Positions 1-7,655 of a stretch of DNA of 54,864 nt are shown here, in pieces. Origin of the DNA: Faecousia sp. (lineage in GTDB: Bacteria; Bacillota; Clostridia; Oscillospirales; Oscillospiraceae); contig JARIBV010000043.1 in NCBI GenBank assembly GCA_029257335.1, forward strand, positions 1 through 54,864, in the 5' to 3' direction. The first letter of the stretch is position 1; each line of letters opens with the position of its first letter. The notes under the pieces were generated by a model. It did no database searches. It was not told the DNA's origin and worked only from the letters and a program-made list of their open reading frames with translations. The position numbers were made by a program, and so were the translations under genes.

Positions 1-1540
1 CTTCTCCCACAATATAGGGCTGCATCAGCCTGCCGCCGTTCACCACGCAGGAAATGGCCCGCACCAGCTGAAGCGGGGTGATGGTAAAGGTCTGTCCAAA
101 GGAGGTAGCGATGACGGCAGCATCATAGCCGTCGGCGTTGGGGTCTGTAATCAGGCTTTCCGGGAAGAAATAGCCGCTGGCCTCGCCGGGCAGCCCAATG
201 CCTGTGGGTTCCAGAAGACCAAAGGCCTTGTAATATTCATAGAATCGATCGCCTCCCAGCTTCAGGCCGATATGGGCCAACGCCAGGTTGCAGGAATTTT
301 GCAGGGCCTGAGAGGTGGTCTGTGCGCCGTGGCCCTCATGCTTCCAACAGTGAAGGGGGTCTGAACGGCCGTAGAAGGTCTCCTGTCCGGCGCAGTAGAA
401 GCTGTCGTTGAGGGTGGTTGTGCCTTCCTCCAGGGCAGCCGCCATGGTGACGATCTTAAAGGTGGAGCCGGGCTCATAACCATCGGAAACCACCCGGTTT
501 CTCCACTGGGCCAGTCGTGCCTCAATAAGGGCCTCTTCATACGCAGTCTCCCCTGCTATGTAGTTTTCACTGTTTTGGGGAAAGACCATATAGGAGCGTC
601 TCATCTTTTCCAGCTCCTGAGCCACACGGGGGTCGCTGATTTCCAGATAGCGATTTGGGTCATAGTTGCCCAGGGTGGTCATTGCCAGAATTTCCCCGGT
701 GTTTACATCCATTACAATGCCAAAGGCACCGTTCTGCACATCATATTTCTCTACCGCCGCAGTGAGGTTCTTGTCCAGATAATACTGAACGGTGTTGTCC
801 ACGGTCAGAACCAGGCTGTTGCCGTCGGAAGCTTCGTAATACTTTTCATAGGAATAGGGCATTTCCGTCTCATAGTTGCCCTTTGTGGTAATGACCTTTC
901 CCTCAGTTCCCTCCAGGATCCGGTTATAGTAGGCTTCCAGACCCTCTGCGCCCTGATTGCTGGAGTTCGTGAAGCCCAGGACCTGGGAGGCCAGAGGACC
1001 GTTGGGATAGACACGCTTGGAATCCGGCTCCATGTGGATGCCGATGATCTCGTTTTCTTTGATAAAGGAACGGATCTGGTCTGTAACATTGGGAGGCTGC
1101 TTCCTTGCCAGGACCTTATAGCGCATGGTAACATCTTCTGCCTGCTCTTTGATCCATGCAGGCTCCAGTTCCAGAATGCCGCCCAGGGTATTGGCCACCA
1201 GATTGATGTCCACCTTATTATCGTGCAGCTCCTTGGGGTCTAAAAACACATTTTCTACGCTGGCAGACTCTGCCAGGACATTCATATTCCGGTCATAGAT
1301 GGAACCCCGGGACGCCGTTACCGTGGTGGTGCGGGTCTGATTATTGAGGGCCCGCTGGGCATACTCGTCATGGCGGAAGACCATCAGATTGGTCAGCATC
1401 CCGGCCACCGGAATAAACGCGACAATGCCGCACAGGATCATGACAACCCCGGTGCGGCGCAGCATCTGTAGGTCAGCCCGGACTCTGCCCTGCCGCCCTG
1501 TCTTTTTGGAAGATTGTTTTTGATTACGTTTGGATTTCAT
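1..1540 (-). CDS. ftsI: Penicillin-binding protein 2 (FtsI/SpoVD type), C-terminus cut by window edge
   Basis: Class B PBP, a septal peptidoglycan transpeptidase. About 513 residues are visible. A basic N-terminus is followed by one membrane segment (about residues 29-50), a dimerisation domain with the GSIYDRN-type motif, and the transpeptidase domain with STFK (nucleophile Ser359) and SCN (Ser416). The KTG motif and any PASTA domain lie beyond base 1. ATG at 1538-1540 has only a weak GGTGG ribosome-binding site. It is the fourth gene of mraZ-rsmH-ftsL-ftsI, which fits a role in division. SpoVD, the sporulation paralogue, occupies the same place in many Clostridia, and I cannot separate the two without the C-terminus. 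Confidence 0.93.
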   Translation of the reverse strand, partial: MKSKRNQKQSSKKTGRQGRVRADLQMLRRTGVVMILCGIVAFIPVAGMLTNLMVFRHDEYAQRALNNQTRTTTVTASRGSIYDRNMNVLAESASVENVFLDPKELHDNKVDINLVANTLGGILELEPAWIKEQAEDVTMRYKVLARKQPPNVTDQIRSFIKENEIIGIHMEPDSKRVYPNGPLASQVLGFTNSSNQGAEGLEAYYNRILEGTEGKVITTKGNYETEMPYSYEKYYEASDGNSLVLTVDNTVQYYLDKNLTAAVEKYDVQNGAFGIVMDVNTGEILAMTTLGNYDPNRYLEISDPRVAQELEKMRRSYMVFPQNSENYIAGETAYEEALIEARLAQWRNRVVSDGYEPGSTFKIVTMAAALEEGTTTLNDSFYCAGQETFYGRSDPLHCWKHEGHGAQTTSQALQNSCNLALAHIGLKLGGDRFYEYYKAFGLLEPTGIGLPGEASGYFFPESLITDPNADGYDAAVIATSFGQTFTITPLQLVRAISCVVNGGRLMQPYIVGE

Positions 1541-1581
1541 AGTGCCACCCGGTGCTTTCTGAATTTGGGTCAGTGCAGGAA

Positions 1582-1613
1582 GTGGGCAGTAAGAAGAATC
1601 CCTCACTGCCCAC
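1582..1613 (-). other. Hairpin between ftsL and ftsI
   Basis: A 9-bp perfect stem (GTGGGCAGT at 1582-1590 with ACTGCCCAC at 1605-1613) with a 14-nt loop lies in the 103-nt gap between ftsL and ftsI. No T-run follows on either strand, so a rho-independent terminator is unlikely. It may affect mRNA processing or expression balance; this is inference. Confidence 0.4.
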
Positions 1614-1643
1614 CAACTTACCCATGTCAAATTCTATGTTCTC

Positions 1644-2186
1644 TTAGCTCAGATATTCCAGCAGCCCCTGCGCCGTCTCCACGATTGCCTCCCAAGCCGC
1701 CACAATGGGGTTGGAAGAACTCTTTTGGGCCACAACCACAGTGTCTTCTGCGGAAACCTGAAGGGCAATGATCTGTTTTTCGGAAGGCTGCTGCATTCCC
1801 AGCTCTCTGGCTCTTTCCTCGATGTTTTTCAGATCAATGCTGCTGTTATATTCATTACTCAGCTTGCTGTTTTCCTCTGCGAGGGTAGACAGCTCATCTT
1901 CCAGCTCTCCTACCTTGCTGGCGGACTGGTATACCTGAGCATAGCCGAAAATCACCAGCACCAGCATGGTCATTGCCACGATCACGCCTGCCACGCCGAA
2001 GGGCGCCACCACCATTTTCTGCCGCTCCACGGAATTGGCCGCAGCCTTTTTCTTCTGGGCGGGTCTTCTTTTGTTGGCGGGTTTTCCGGTGGTTCTTCGC
2101 CTGGGTTCCGGAATATAGGCCGGTTCCACAGCGGCAGAACCGTTTACGGGGTAGTCTGCTCTTGCCAGATTGTCATAGATTGCCAT
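1644..2186 (-). CDS. ftsL: FtsL/DivIC-like cell-division protein
   Basis: 180-residue bitopic membrane protein. A basic, Pro-rich cytoplasmic tail (residues 1-57, with RRR and KKK runs) precedes one membrane helix (about 60-83). A coiled coil follows (about 85-125), then a short extracytoplasmic segment with an RARELGM motif typical of FtsL/DivIC. Such proteins bridge the divisome and activate FtsW/FtsI. Sequence similarity in this family is low, so the call rests on architecture and on position between rsmH and ftsI. The ATG follows a clear AAGGAGG. The C-terminal 30 residues after the coiled coil are longer than in many FtsL proteins. Confidence 0.85.
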   Translation of the reverse strand: MAIYDNLARADYPVNGSAAVEPAYIPEPRRRTTGKPANKRRPAQKKKAAANSVERQKMVVAPFGVAGVIVAMTMLVLVIFGYAQVYQSASKVGELEDELSTLAEENSKLSNEYNSSIDLKNIEERARELGMQQPSEKQIIALQVSAEDTVVVAQKSSSNPIVAAWEAIVETAQGLLEYLS

Positions 2187-2230
2187 GTTCCGGCCTCCTT
2201 TCAGCCAGCGTTTTGCATCAGCCGGCGTCC

Positions 2231-3166
2231 TTACAATTTTTCACAGACCCGAAGCTTTGCGCTTCTGGCTCTGGGATTATCTTCCAACTCTTCTTTGGTA
2301 GAGGTAATGGGTTTTCTGGAAATGATCTTTACCACGGGCTTTTTGCCGCAGACGCACACCGGAAACTCCGGCGGGCAGGTGCAGCCCCTGGCCTTTGCCT
2401 GCATGGCACTCTTTACGATCCGGTCCTCCAGGGAATGGAAGGTGATGACTGCCAGCCGTCCTCCCGGATTCAGGCAGTCCGTGGCATCTTTCATGACCTT
2501 CTCCACCGCGCCCAGCTCGTCATTGACCGCAATGCGGATGGCCTGAAAGCTTCGCTTTGCCGGGTGCTGCTTTTCTCTGAGGGCCTGAGGAGGCATGGCG
2601 CTCCGGATAATGTCCACCAGCTCCAGGGTGGTTTCCACTGGCTTCTGGCTTCTGCGCCGCTCAATGGCGGAAGCGATCTGGGGGGCGTAGCGCTCTTCCC
2701 CGTAATCATATAGGATCCGGCGAAGCTCTTCCCGGGACCAGCCGTTCACCACATCATAGGCGGTGATTCCCGTGGATCTGTCCATACGCATATCCAGAGG
2801 CGCATCGGCCATATAGGAAAAGCCCCGCTGGCCGTCGTCCAGCTGCGGAGAGGACACACCCAGATCCAGCAAAATTCCGTCCACCCCCGGGATCTTCAGA
2901 TCCCGAAGGATTCCTGCAATTTCCTGAAAATTGGAATGGACCAGAGTCACTCGGTCCCCAAAGGGAGCCAGCCGCTGCCCTGCCGCCTGCAGGGCCACCT
3001 GATCCCGGTCAATGCCGATGAGTCTGCCGGTGGTAAGAAGGGCCGCAATGCGGCTGGAGTGACCAGCACCGCCCAGGGTGCCATCCACATAGATGCCGTC
3101 CGGCCTGATATTGAGCCCCTGAAGGCATTCCTCCAGAAGGACAGATTTATGGTTAAAGGTTATCAC
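2231..3166 (-). CDS. rsmH: 16S rRNA (cytosine(1402)-N4)-methyltransferase RsmH
   Basis: 311 residues, the usual length for RsmH (MraW). It methylates N4 of C1402 in the decoding centre using SAM. The SAM-binding motif DGTLGGAGHS is at about residues 28-37. The family signatures DLGVSSPQLD (about 101-110) and PLDMRMD (about 122-128) and a C-terminal FHSLEDRIVK block are present. Its start overlaps the mraZ stop by 4 nt (ATGA), indicating translational coupling in the division operon. Confidence 0.97.
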   Translation of the reverse strand: MITFNHKSVLLEECLQGLNIRPDGIYVDGTLGGAGHSSRIAALLTTGRLIGIDRDQVALQAAGQRLAPFGDRVTLVHSNFQEIAGILRDLKIPGVDGILLDLGVSSPQLDDGQRGFSYMADAPLDMRMDRSTGITAYDVVNGWSREELRRILYDYGEERYAPQIASAIERRRSQKPVETTLELVDIIRSAMPPQALREKQHPAKRSFQAIRIAVNDELGAVEKVMKDATDCLNPGGRLAVITFHSLEDRIVKSAMQAKARGCTCPPEFPVCVCGKKPVVKIISRKPITSTKEELEDNPRARSAKLRVCEKL

Positions 3167-3591
3167 AGTCCAATCGCCTCCAGGGATGCCATGAGGTTTT
3201 CAGGGGTCAGCATTTCCTGCTCGTAGTCTGCATAGGCTGCCGCATCCCAGATCTCGGCCTGGCCGGCCTGACCCACGATGACCACATCCCGGCTGATGCC
3301 GGCATACTGGAACAGGTTTGCAGATAAAAGAAACCGGAACTGGCGGTCCGGCACGCACTCCACAGCATTGTTAAAGATGAAGCCAATGGGACCGGATTTC
3401 TGTGCCAGAGTCATTGCGTTGTACCGCTCATTGAGCTGATCCCAGCTTTCCTGGGTATAGGCTGTGAGGCAGCGGCGGTTGCCGTGAAAGCCAACCGTAA
3501 CATAAAAAGTCTCCCCCAGCTCTCCACGGAGCTTCGCAGGGACAAACAATCTGCCCTTTTCGTCTACCTTGGCTGTATACTTGCCGATCAC
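3163..3591 (-). CDS. mraZ: Transcriptional regulator MraZ
   Basis: 142 residues with two SpoVT-AbrB-like beta repeats (about residues 1-55 and 78-125), the standard MraZ length. MraZ is a nucleoid-associated regulator that binds repeats upstream of its own gene and controls the division cluster. The start is GTG at 3589-3591, preceded by AGGTGAGG, and the next residues IGKYTAKVDEKGR match MraZ N-termini. The gene leads the minus-strand operon and lies just downstream of a sigma-A promoter and 10-bp-spaced TGG repeats (see separate entries). Confidence 0.96.
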   Translation of the reverse strand: MIGKYTAKVDEKGRLFVPAKLRGELGETFYVTVGFHGNRRCLTAYTQESWDQLNERYNAMTLAQKSGPIGFIFNNAVECVPDRQFRFLLSANLFQYAGISRDVVIVGQAGQAEIWDAAAYADYEQEMLTPENLMASLEAIGL

Positions 3592-3641
3592 TTGTCCTCA
3601 CCTCACTCCACATTACACCACAAATTAACCCTTTTACTCCA
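3591..3641 (-). promoter_or_regulatory. MraZ-box-like TGG repeats
   Basis: Read on the minus strand, TGG-initiated decamers occur at 3641-3632, 3620-3611 and 3610-3601, with a weaker TGA copy at 3600-3591 that merges with the ribosome-binding site. MraZ is known to bind TGG-type repeats with about 10-bp spacing upstream of mraZ. The match here is by eye, and the copy at 3631-3622 is degenerate (GGG). Confidence 0.6.
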
Positions 3642-3649
3642 CTACATGT

Positions 3650-3678
3650 AGTATAACCTCCCGCAGAGAAAAAATCAA
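3650..3678 (-). promoter_or_regulatory. Sigma-A promoter of mraZ operon
   Basis: Minus-strand -35 TTGATT (3678-3673), 17-bp spacer, and -10 TATACT (3655-3650). The predicted start of transcription is about 3643, directly before the TGG repeats. Confidence 0.8.
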
Positions 3679-3981
3679 TCTCTTTTTCGAATAACTGTGT
3701 ATTATTTTTTGTCATATTATGTCGATTCCGCTTCTATTTTCCTGATTTTTGAACATTTGTTCGTGTTTACATAATCATCTGACAGATCCTTCAACTTCCT
3801 GGCTCCGTTGACACAAAATAATATTCAGTTATTCGCCGGATTTTTCCATGTTTTCTTCGTTTTCTTCCGATTTTTTCCAGGCCTGCGGGGGATGCATCTG
3901 CCCGTTTCCCGAAAGGGGTTCCGGCTGCGTATGAAAGTTCTCTTTTGTGGAGACAATGGAGTAAAAGGGAGGCGGTAGAAT
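3679..3981. other. Divergent intergenic region
   Basis: About 300 nt between the mraZ promoter and the small membrane-protein gene. AT-rich at first, then more GC-rich. The only clear element is a LexA-type dyad at 3751-3762. A TTGACA at 3808-3813 has no -10 at proper distance. A GGAGGC ribosome-binding site for the next gene lies near 3968. I see no gene here. Confidence 0.6.
3751..3762. promoter_or_regulatory. Candidate LexA (SOS) box
   Basis: GAACATTTGTTC, followed by G, fits the Gram-positive LexA/DinR consensus CGAAC-N4-GTTCG at all positions but the first C. It overlaps a possible -35 TTGAAC (3749-3754), although the matching -10 (TAATCA at 3772-3777) is poor. The nearest downstream gene on the plus strand starts 220 nt away. 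Confidence 0.5.
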
Positions 3982-4239
3982 ATGGTAAAAGGAATTTCCA
4001 GACAGGTCATTGTGGTAAAGGCGCCGGATGAGCCTTTGTTTGAGCAGGCCATCTTTATCCTGCGGGACGATGCAGTGGGGAAAAACGGCATTTCTCAACG
4101 GCAGCTTCTGCGGCAGGCCAAGGAGGCCGCAGGCTATCCCACTCCCCCCGGGGGCCAGGGGCGGATGAAAGAGCCTCTGTGCGTCACTCTGGGTGCGGTG
4201 GCCATGGGGCTTGTGTGGCTGGTGACTTCCCTGCTGTAG
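3982..4239 (+). CDS. Small single-pass membrane protein of unknown function
   Basis: 85 residues. The N-terminal 60 residues are soluble and mixed-charge (SRQVIVVKAPDEPLFEQAIF, then an RQLLRQAKEAAG helix). A Pro/Gly linker leads to a hydrophobic C-terminal segment (about 66-84), suggesting a tail-anchored protein. ATG has GGAGGC eight nt upstream. The coding pattern and ribosome-binding site support a real gene. I do not recognise a characterised family. It sits between the division cluster and tadA, with a LexA-type dyad 220 nt upstream. An SOS-induced division inhibitor would be one guess, with no direct support in the protein. Confidence 0.75.
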   Translation: MVKGISRQVIVVKAPDEPLFEQAIFILRDDAVGKNGISQRQLLRQAKEAAGYPTPPGGQGRMKEPLCVTLGAVAMGLVWLVTSLL

Positions 4240-4329
4240 GGGATCATGAAGGAAATTTTCCACTGCGCTCCATTTCCCAATTTTTCAGGGCCGCCGTGGT
4301 ATGCTGAGTACACACCGCCGGTCCCCCCG

Positions 4330-4358
4330 TTGACCCGGGGAGAAAAATCGGGTATGAT
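4330..4358 (+). promoter_or_regulatory. Sigma-A promoter of tadA-spoIIP
   Basis: -35 TTGACC (4330-4335), 17-bp spacer, -10 TATGAT (4353-4358). The predicted transcription start, near 4365, coincides with the most upstream in-frame GTG, which argues for the later TTG start of tadA. Confidence 0.8.
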
Positions 4359-4379
4359 GATGCCGTGGAGGTGTTATCC

Positions 4380-4862
4380 TTGGAAGATACCCAATTTATG
4401 GAGCTGGCCCTGGAGCTGGCACGGCAGGCGGCACAAGAGGGAGAAGTTCCCGTGGGCTGCGTGGTCACCCTGGGCGACCAGGTGGTGGGCCGGGGCCGGA
4501 ACCGTCGGGAGAAATCGAAAAATGCACTGTCTCATGCAGAGCTGGAGGCCATTGAGCAGGCCTGTAAAACCTTAAACGGCTGGAGGCTTTGGCAATGCAC
4601 CCTGTATGTGACCCTGGTGCCCTGCCCCTTGTGTGCCGGGGCCATTATCAACGCCCGGATCCCCCGGGTGGTGTATGGAGCCTCCGATGGGAAGGCCGGG
4701 GCCTGCGGCTCTGTGTGCAATCTCTTTGAAGCACAATTCAATCATCATCCGCAATCCGTGCCTGGGGTTCTGGAGGAGGAATGTACCCAGGTTCTGAAAG
4801 ACTTTTTCCGGCAGCTTCGGGCCACCCTGCCCACCAGAAAGCGGTGGAAGCGGCCGGAATAG
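4380..4862 (+). CDS. tadA: tRNA-specific adenosine deaminase TadA
   Basis: 160 residues from a TTG start. Deaminates A34 to inosine in tRNA-Arg(ACG). The zinc-deaminase signatures are HAE (His and the proton-shuttle Glu) and PCPLC (two Cys zinc ligands), followed by the NARIPRVVYGA block typical of TadA. I chose TTG 4380 because GGAGG at 4367-4371 is correctly spaced, the protein then begins MEDTQFMELALELA like other TadA proteins, and the upstream GTG (4365) lies at the predicted transcription start. It is 19 nt upstream of spoIIP and probably cotranscribed with it. Confidence 0.95.
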   Translation: MEDTQFMELALELARQAAQEGEVPVGCVVTLGDQVVGRGRNRREKSKNALSHAELEAIEQACKTLNGWRLWQCTLYVTLVPCPLCAGAIINARIPRVVYGASDGKAGACGSVCNLFEAQFNHHPQSVPGVLEEECTQVLKDFFRQLRATLPTRKRWKRPE

Positions 4863-4881
4863 GACGCACCAAGGAGGGGCT

Positions 4882-5937
4882 ATGGAAAAACGGGGAAAAC
4901 AGGTAAACAGGGTCTGCCTGGGCGTTGTGCTGCTGGCGCTTCTGCTGCGTCTGGGAGGAAGCAGCCTTGCGACGGCCTCCCAGGGGCATGAAAGTCAGCT
5001 GGCATCCTTTTTTCTGTATCTGCAAACCGGGCTGATCGCATCCCCGGACCCGGAGCCGGAAGATTCTCAGCCGCAGCCGCGGAAGGCCCCGGCGGTTCTT
5101 CCCGATGCCGGGGAAAGCCAGGTGCCCACGAAGGTCTTTGATTTTCCCACCTGGACCCCGGAAGCGCATGAACGGCTGTCCTTCCCCGGGGAGCTGGCCC
5201 AGTCCATCGAGGTAAAGATCTGCGGAGACTATCAGCCGGATCTGCCGGCCCTCATGGAAAAGCCGGTGGAGCTGGACTTTTCCGGTACGGAGCCCAGAAT
5301 CCTGGTCCTGCACACCCACGCCTCCGAAAGCTATACTCAGTCTCCCGGCTGGGAATACACATCCGGCACCCCCTATCGCTGTCAGGACGAGGAACGCAGC
5401 GTGGTAAAGGTAGGGACCCTGGTTGCCCAGCGGCTGGAGGAGGCGGGGATTCCCGTGATTCACGACAAGACCTTTCATGACCAGCCCTCTTATAATCATT
5501 CCTATTCCAGAGCCATGGAAACCATCTCCTACTGGATGGAAAAGTATCCCACCATTCAAATGGTGATCGATGTGCACCGGGATGCGGTGGAGTTGGAAAA
5601 CCACGAGCAGTATGCCACAAGCGCCATTGTAAACGGCACCCAAAGTGCCCAGGTCATGCTGGTCATCGGCAGCGACGAAGGCGGTCTGTATCACCCCACC
5701 TGGGAGAAAAATCTCAGCTGGGCCTTGAAGCTGCAAGCCCAGATGGACCGGCAGTTCCCGGGGCTTGCCCGTCCCCTTCTCTTCTATCCCCAGCGATATA
5801 ACCAGCACGCCGCCCCCGGCTCCATTGTTCTGGAGGTGGGCACCACCGGTGACACCATGGAAAAGGCCCTGACCGCCGCCGATGCCTTCTGTCAGGTGCT
5901 GATTCAGGTGATCGACGGTTTAAATTTGCGAGGCTGA
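4882..5937 (+). CDS. spoIIP: Stage II sporulation protein P (SpoIIP)
   Basis: 351 residues. In sporulation SpoIIP is the amidase/endopeptidase of the SpoIIDMP complex, which thins septal peptidoglycan and drives engulfment. An N-terminal signal anchor (about residues 11-31) is followed by a Pro/Glu-rich linker (52-80) and the catalytic domain (about 135-345). That domain carries HTHASE (His144, His146) and VIDVHRDA (His232), which fit the family's metal/active-site histidines. ATG follows AAGGAGG. No sigma-E or sigma-F promoter fits in the 19-nt gap after tadA, so any sporulation promoter would lie inside tadA. Confidence 0.95.
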   Translation: MEKRGKQVNRVCLGVVLLALLLRLGGSSLATASQGHESQLASFFLYLQTGLIASPDPEPEDSQPQPRKAPAVLPDAGESQVPTKVFDFPTWTPEAHERLSFPGELAQSIEVKICGDYQPDLPALMEKPVELDFSGTEPRILVLHTHASESYTQSPGWEYTSGTPYRCQDEERSVVKVGTLVAQRLEEAGIPVIHDKTFHDQPSYNHSYSRAMETISYWMEKYPTIQMVIDVHRDAVELENHEQYATSAIVNGTQSAQVMLVIGSDEGGLYHPTWEKNLSWALKLQAQMDRQFPGLARPLLFYPQRYNQHAAPGSIVLEVGTTGDTMEKALTAADAFCQVLIQVIDGLNLRG

Positions 5938-5958
5938 AAAGAATTTTTATAAAAACAG

Positions 5959-5987
5959 TTGCAATTCTTTTTGGAATCTGCTATACT
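5959..5987 (+). promoter_or_regulatory. Promoter of tRNA-Gly
   Basis: -35 TTGCAA (5959-5964), 17-bp spacer, -10 TATACT (5982-5987). The tRNA begins 13 nt after the -10 box. Confidence 0.8.
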
Positions 5988-6000
5988 ATAAATCGTTCCC

Positions 6001-6074
6001 GCGGGTATAGTTCATCGGTAGAATGCGACCTTCCCAAGGTTGAGAGGTGGGTTCGATTCCCATTACCCGCTCCA
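6001..6074 (+). tRNA. tRNA-Gly, anticodon CCC
   Basis: 74 nt including an encoded CCA. The 7-bp acceptor stem GCGGGTA/TACCCGC, discriminator T, anticodon stem CGACC/GGTTG around loop TTCCCAA (anticodon CCC), and T-loop TTCGATT are all visible. It reads GGG codons. It has its own promoter and a terminator 7 nt after its end. Confidence 0.95.
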
Positions 6075-6080
6075 TCTGAA

Positions 6081-6115
6081 AGTCTCCTTTGTATTTGCTG
6101 CAAAGGAGACTTTTT
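6081..6115 (+). terminator. Rho-independent terminator after tRNA-Gly
   Basis: Perfect 11-bp stem AGTCTCCTTTG/CAAAGGAGACT with a 9-nt loop, followed by TTTTC. It should separate the tRNA transcript from dus, although dus has no obvious promoter of its own in the remaining 35 nt. Confidence 0.85.
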
Positions 6116-6150
6116 CTGTGTACGTTTCCGAACCCGAGAAGGAGTTTCTT

Positions 6151-7101
6151 ATGCAGCACCATTGCGCCCCTCTGGAGGGGCTTACAGACAGCATCTACAG
6201 GCAAACGCACCACAAATATTTCGGCGGCGTGGATTGCTACTATATGGCCTTTCTCTCCCCCACCATGCATCACAGCCTCACTGCCAGAGAAAAGCGGGAC
6301 CTCCCTCCTGCCGATTCCGTGCCCTTTCGGGCCATCCCGCAGATCCTGACCAAATCCCCGGAAGACTTTCTCTGGGCAGGTCAGGTGTGCAGGGACCTGG
6401 GCTATGAGGAGGTCAATCTGAATCTGGGCTGTCCCTCCGGAACCGTGGTGTCCAAAAACAAGGGCGCCGGTATGCTTCGGGACCCCGAGGCACTGCACGG
6501 ATTTCTGGAAGAGATCTTTTCTGCCTCTTCCGTGAAGATCTCCGTAAAAACCAGACTGGGTCTGGAAGATCCGGAGGAATTCCCTGAGATCCTGGAAGTC
6601 CTGAACCGGTTTCCTCTGGAATCTCTCACCATCCATCCACGGGTCCAAAAGCAGTTTTATAAAGGGACGGTTTTCATGGAGTCCTTCCGCTGGGCCGCAG
6701 AGCACTGCACATGCCCTGTGATCTACAACGGTGACCTGTGCACGCAAGCCCGGATACAGGAAATTGAAACAGCCTTTCCCAAGCTTCAGGGCCTCATGGC
6801 AGGCCGGGGACTGATTGGAAATCCCGCTCTCTTTGACCGGGGCCTTCCCGACCGAAAGACCCTTTCACAGTTCCACCAGGAGCTTCTGGAGGGCTACCGC
6901 TCCGCCTTTGGCAGCGACCGCAACGCCATGTTCCGGCTGAAGGAAGCCTGGCAGTATCTGCTGTGTCTCTTTGAAGACGGACAGAAGCTGGGAAAGGAGC
7001 TTCGCAAAACCACCAGCTTTGACCGGTATCTGGAGATCACCCGCAGGATTTTGGAGGAGCTTCCCATGAGGGAAGAATTGGAGCCCAGCTGGATCTCATA
7101 A
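6151..7101 (+). CDS. tRNA-dihydrouridine synthase (Dus family)
   Basis: 316 residues. FMN enzyme that reduces specific uridines in tRNA D-loops with NADPH. The motif NLGCPSG carries the catalytic Cys94. VKTRLG (about 132-137), HPR (His162) and NGD plus MAGRGLIGNP near the C-terminus form the FMN/active site. The start at 6151 follows GAGAAGGAG; in-frame codons further upstream would overlap the tRNA and terminator. The paralogue (DusA, B or C type) cannot be settled by eye. Placement directly behind a tRNA gene may be coincidence or may reflect read-through coupling. Confidence 0.92.
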   Translation: MQHHCAPLEGLTDSIYRQTHHKYFGGVDCYYMAFLSPTMHHSLTAREKRDLPPADSVPFRAIPQILTKSPEDFLWAGQVCRDLGYEEVNLNLGCPSGTVVSKNKGAGMLRDPEALHGFLEEIFSASSVKISVKTRLGLEDPEEFPEILEVLNRFPLESLTIHPRVQKQFYKGTVFMESFRWAAEHCTCPVIYNGDLCTQARIQEIETAFPKLQGLMAGRGLIGNPALFDRGLPDRKTLSQFHQELLEGYRSAFGSDRNAMFRLKEAWQYLLCLFEDGQKLGKELRKTTSFDRYLEITRRILEELPMREELEPSWIS

Positions 7102-7119
7102 AAAGGAACGTATTTAGGA

Positions 7120-7148
7120 TTGCATTTATTTATAATTTTTGGTATACT
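7120..7148 (+). promoter_or_regulatory. Promoter of DtxR-type regulator
   Basis: -35 TTGCAT (7120-7125), 17-bp spacer, -10 TATACT (7143-7148), ending 29 nt before the TTG start. Confidence 0.75.
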
Positions 7149-7177
7149 TTTTCAAAAGGCGAAAGGAGGCATACTGT

Positions 7178-7549
7178 TTGAAAATACAAGAGTCAGCAGA
7201 AAATTATTTGGAAACCATCTACATGCTCCAGAAGCGAAACGGACAGGTACGCTCCATTGACATCGCCAATGAGTTGTCCTTCTCGAAGCCCAGCATCAGT
7301 GTGGCAATCAAAAACCTGCGCAAGGGCGGCTATGTAGAGGTGGACGAACTTGGTCACATTCTCCTCTGCGACAAAGGCAGAGAGATTGCAGAGCGCATGT
7401 ACGAACGGCATACCTTTTTGTCCCAGTGGCTCATTGACCTGGGTGTAGATCCGGAAACCGCGGTGGAAGACGCATGCCGTATGGAGCATGTCATCAGCAA
7501 CACATCCTTTGAAGCTTTGAAGGCCCATGTGGAATCCCACAGTGTATAG
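7178..7549 (+). CDS. Short DtxR/MntR-family metal-dependent regulator
   Basis: 123 residues from TTG 7178, preceded by AAAGGAGG. An N-terminal winged helix (about 1-60, recognition region SFSKPSISVAIKNL) is followed by the dimerisation/metal domain. Candidate ligands are Glu12, His78, Cys100, Glu103 and His104. The CRMEH block resembles the DtxR iron-site arrangement (Cys-x2-Glu-His) more than the MntR one, where Glu stands in for Cys. There is no SH3-like third domain. It is shorter than MntR (about 140). Likely a manganese- or iron-responsive repressor; no transporter target lies next to it. Confidence 0.85.
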   Translation: MKIQESAENYLETIYMLQKRNGQVRSIDIANELSFSKPSISVAIKNLRKGGYVEVDELGHILLCDKGREIAERMYERHTFLSQWLIDLGVDPETAVEDACRMEHVISNTSFEALKAHVESHSV

Positions 7550-7557
7550 AAAAACTC

Positions 7558-7590
7558 GGGGCCGTCTCCCTATCCGGTGAGGCGGCCCCG
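7558..7590 (+). terminator. GC-rich hairpin after regulator
   Basis: GGGGCCG at the left arm pairs with CGGCCCC at the right arm, with further pairing inside (TCTCC/GGTGAG). Only TCCTTAT follows, so termination would be weak. Confidence 0.4.
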
Positions 7591-7655
7591 TCCTTATACC
7601 CGCTTGACCCGCCGTGGAGACCTCCTTCACGGCACGGATCAGAAAGGAACGAGCC

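Noticed and set aside
3808..3813. TTGACA as a -35 box for the small membrane-protein gene
   Set aside because: No acceptable -10 at 16-18 bp.
6040..6150. N-terminal extension of the dus protein into the tRNA
   Set aside because: The open frame runs through the tRNA and its terminator by chance; the ATG at 6151 has the ribosome-binding site and the normal Dus N-terminus.
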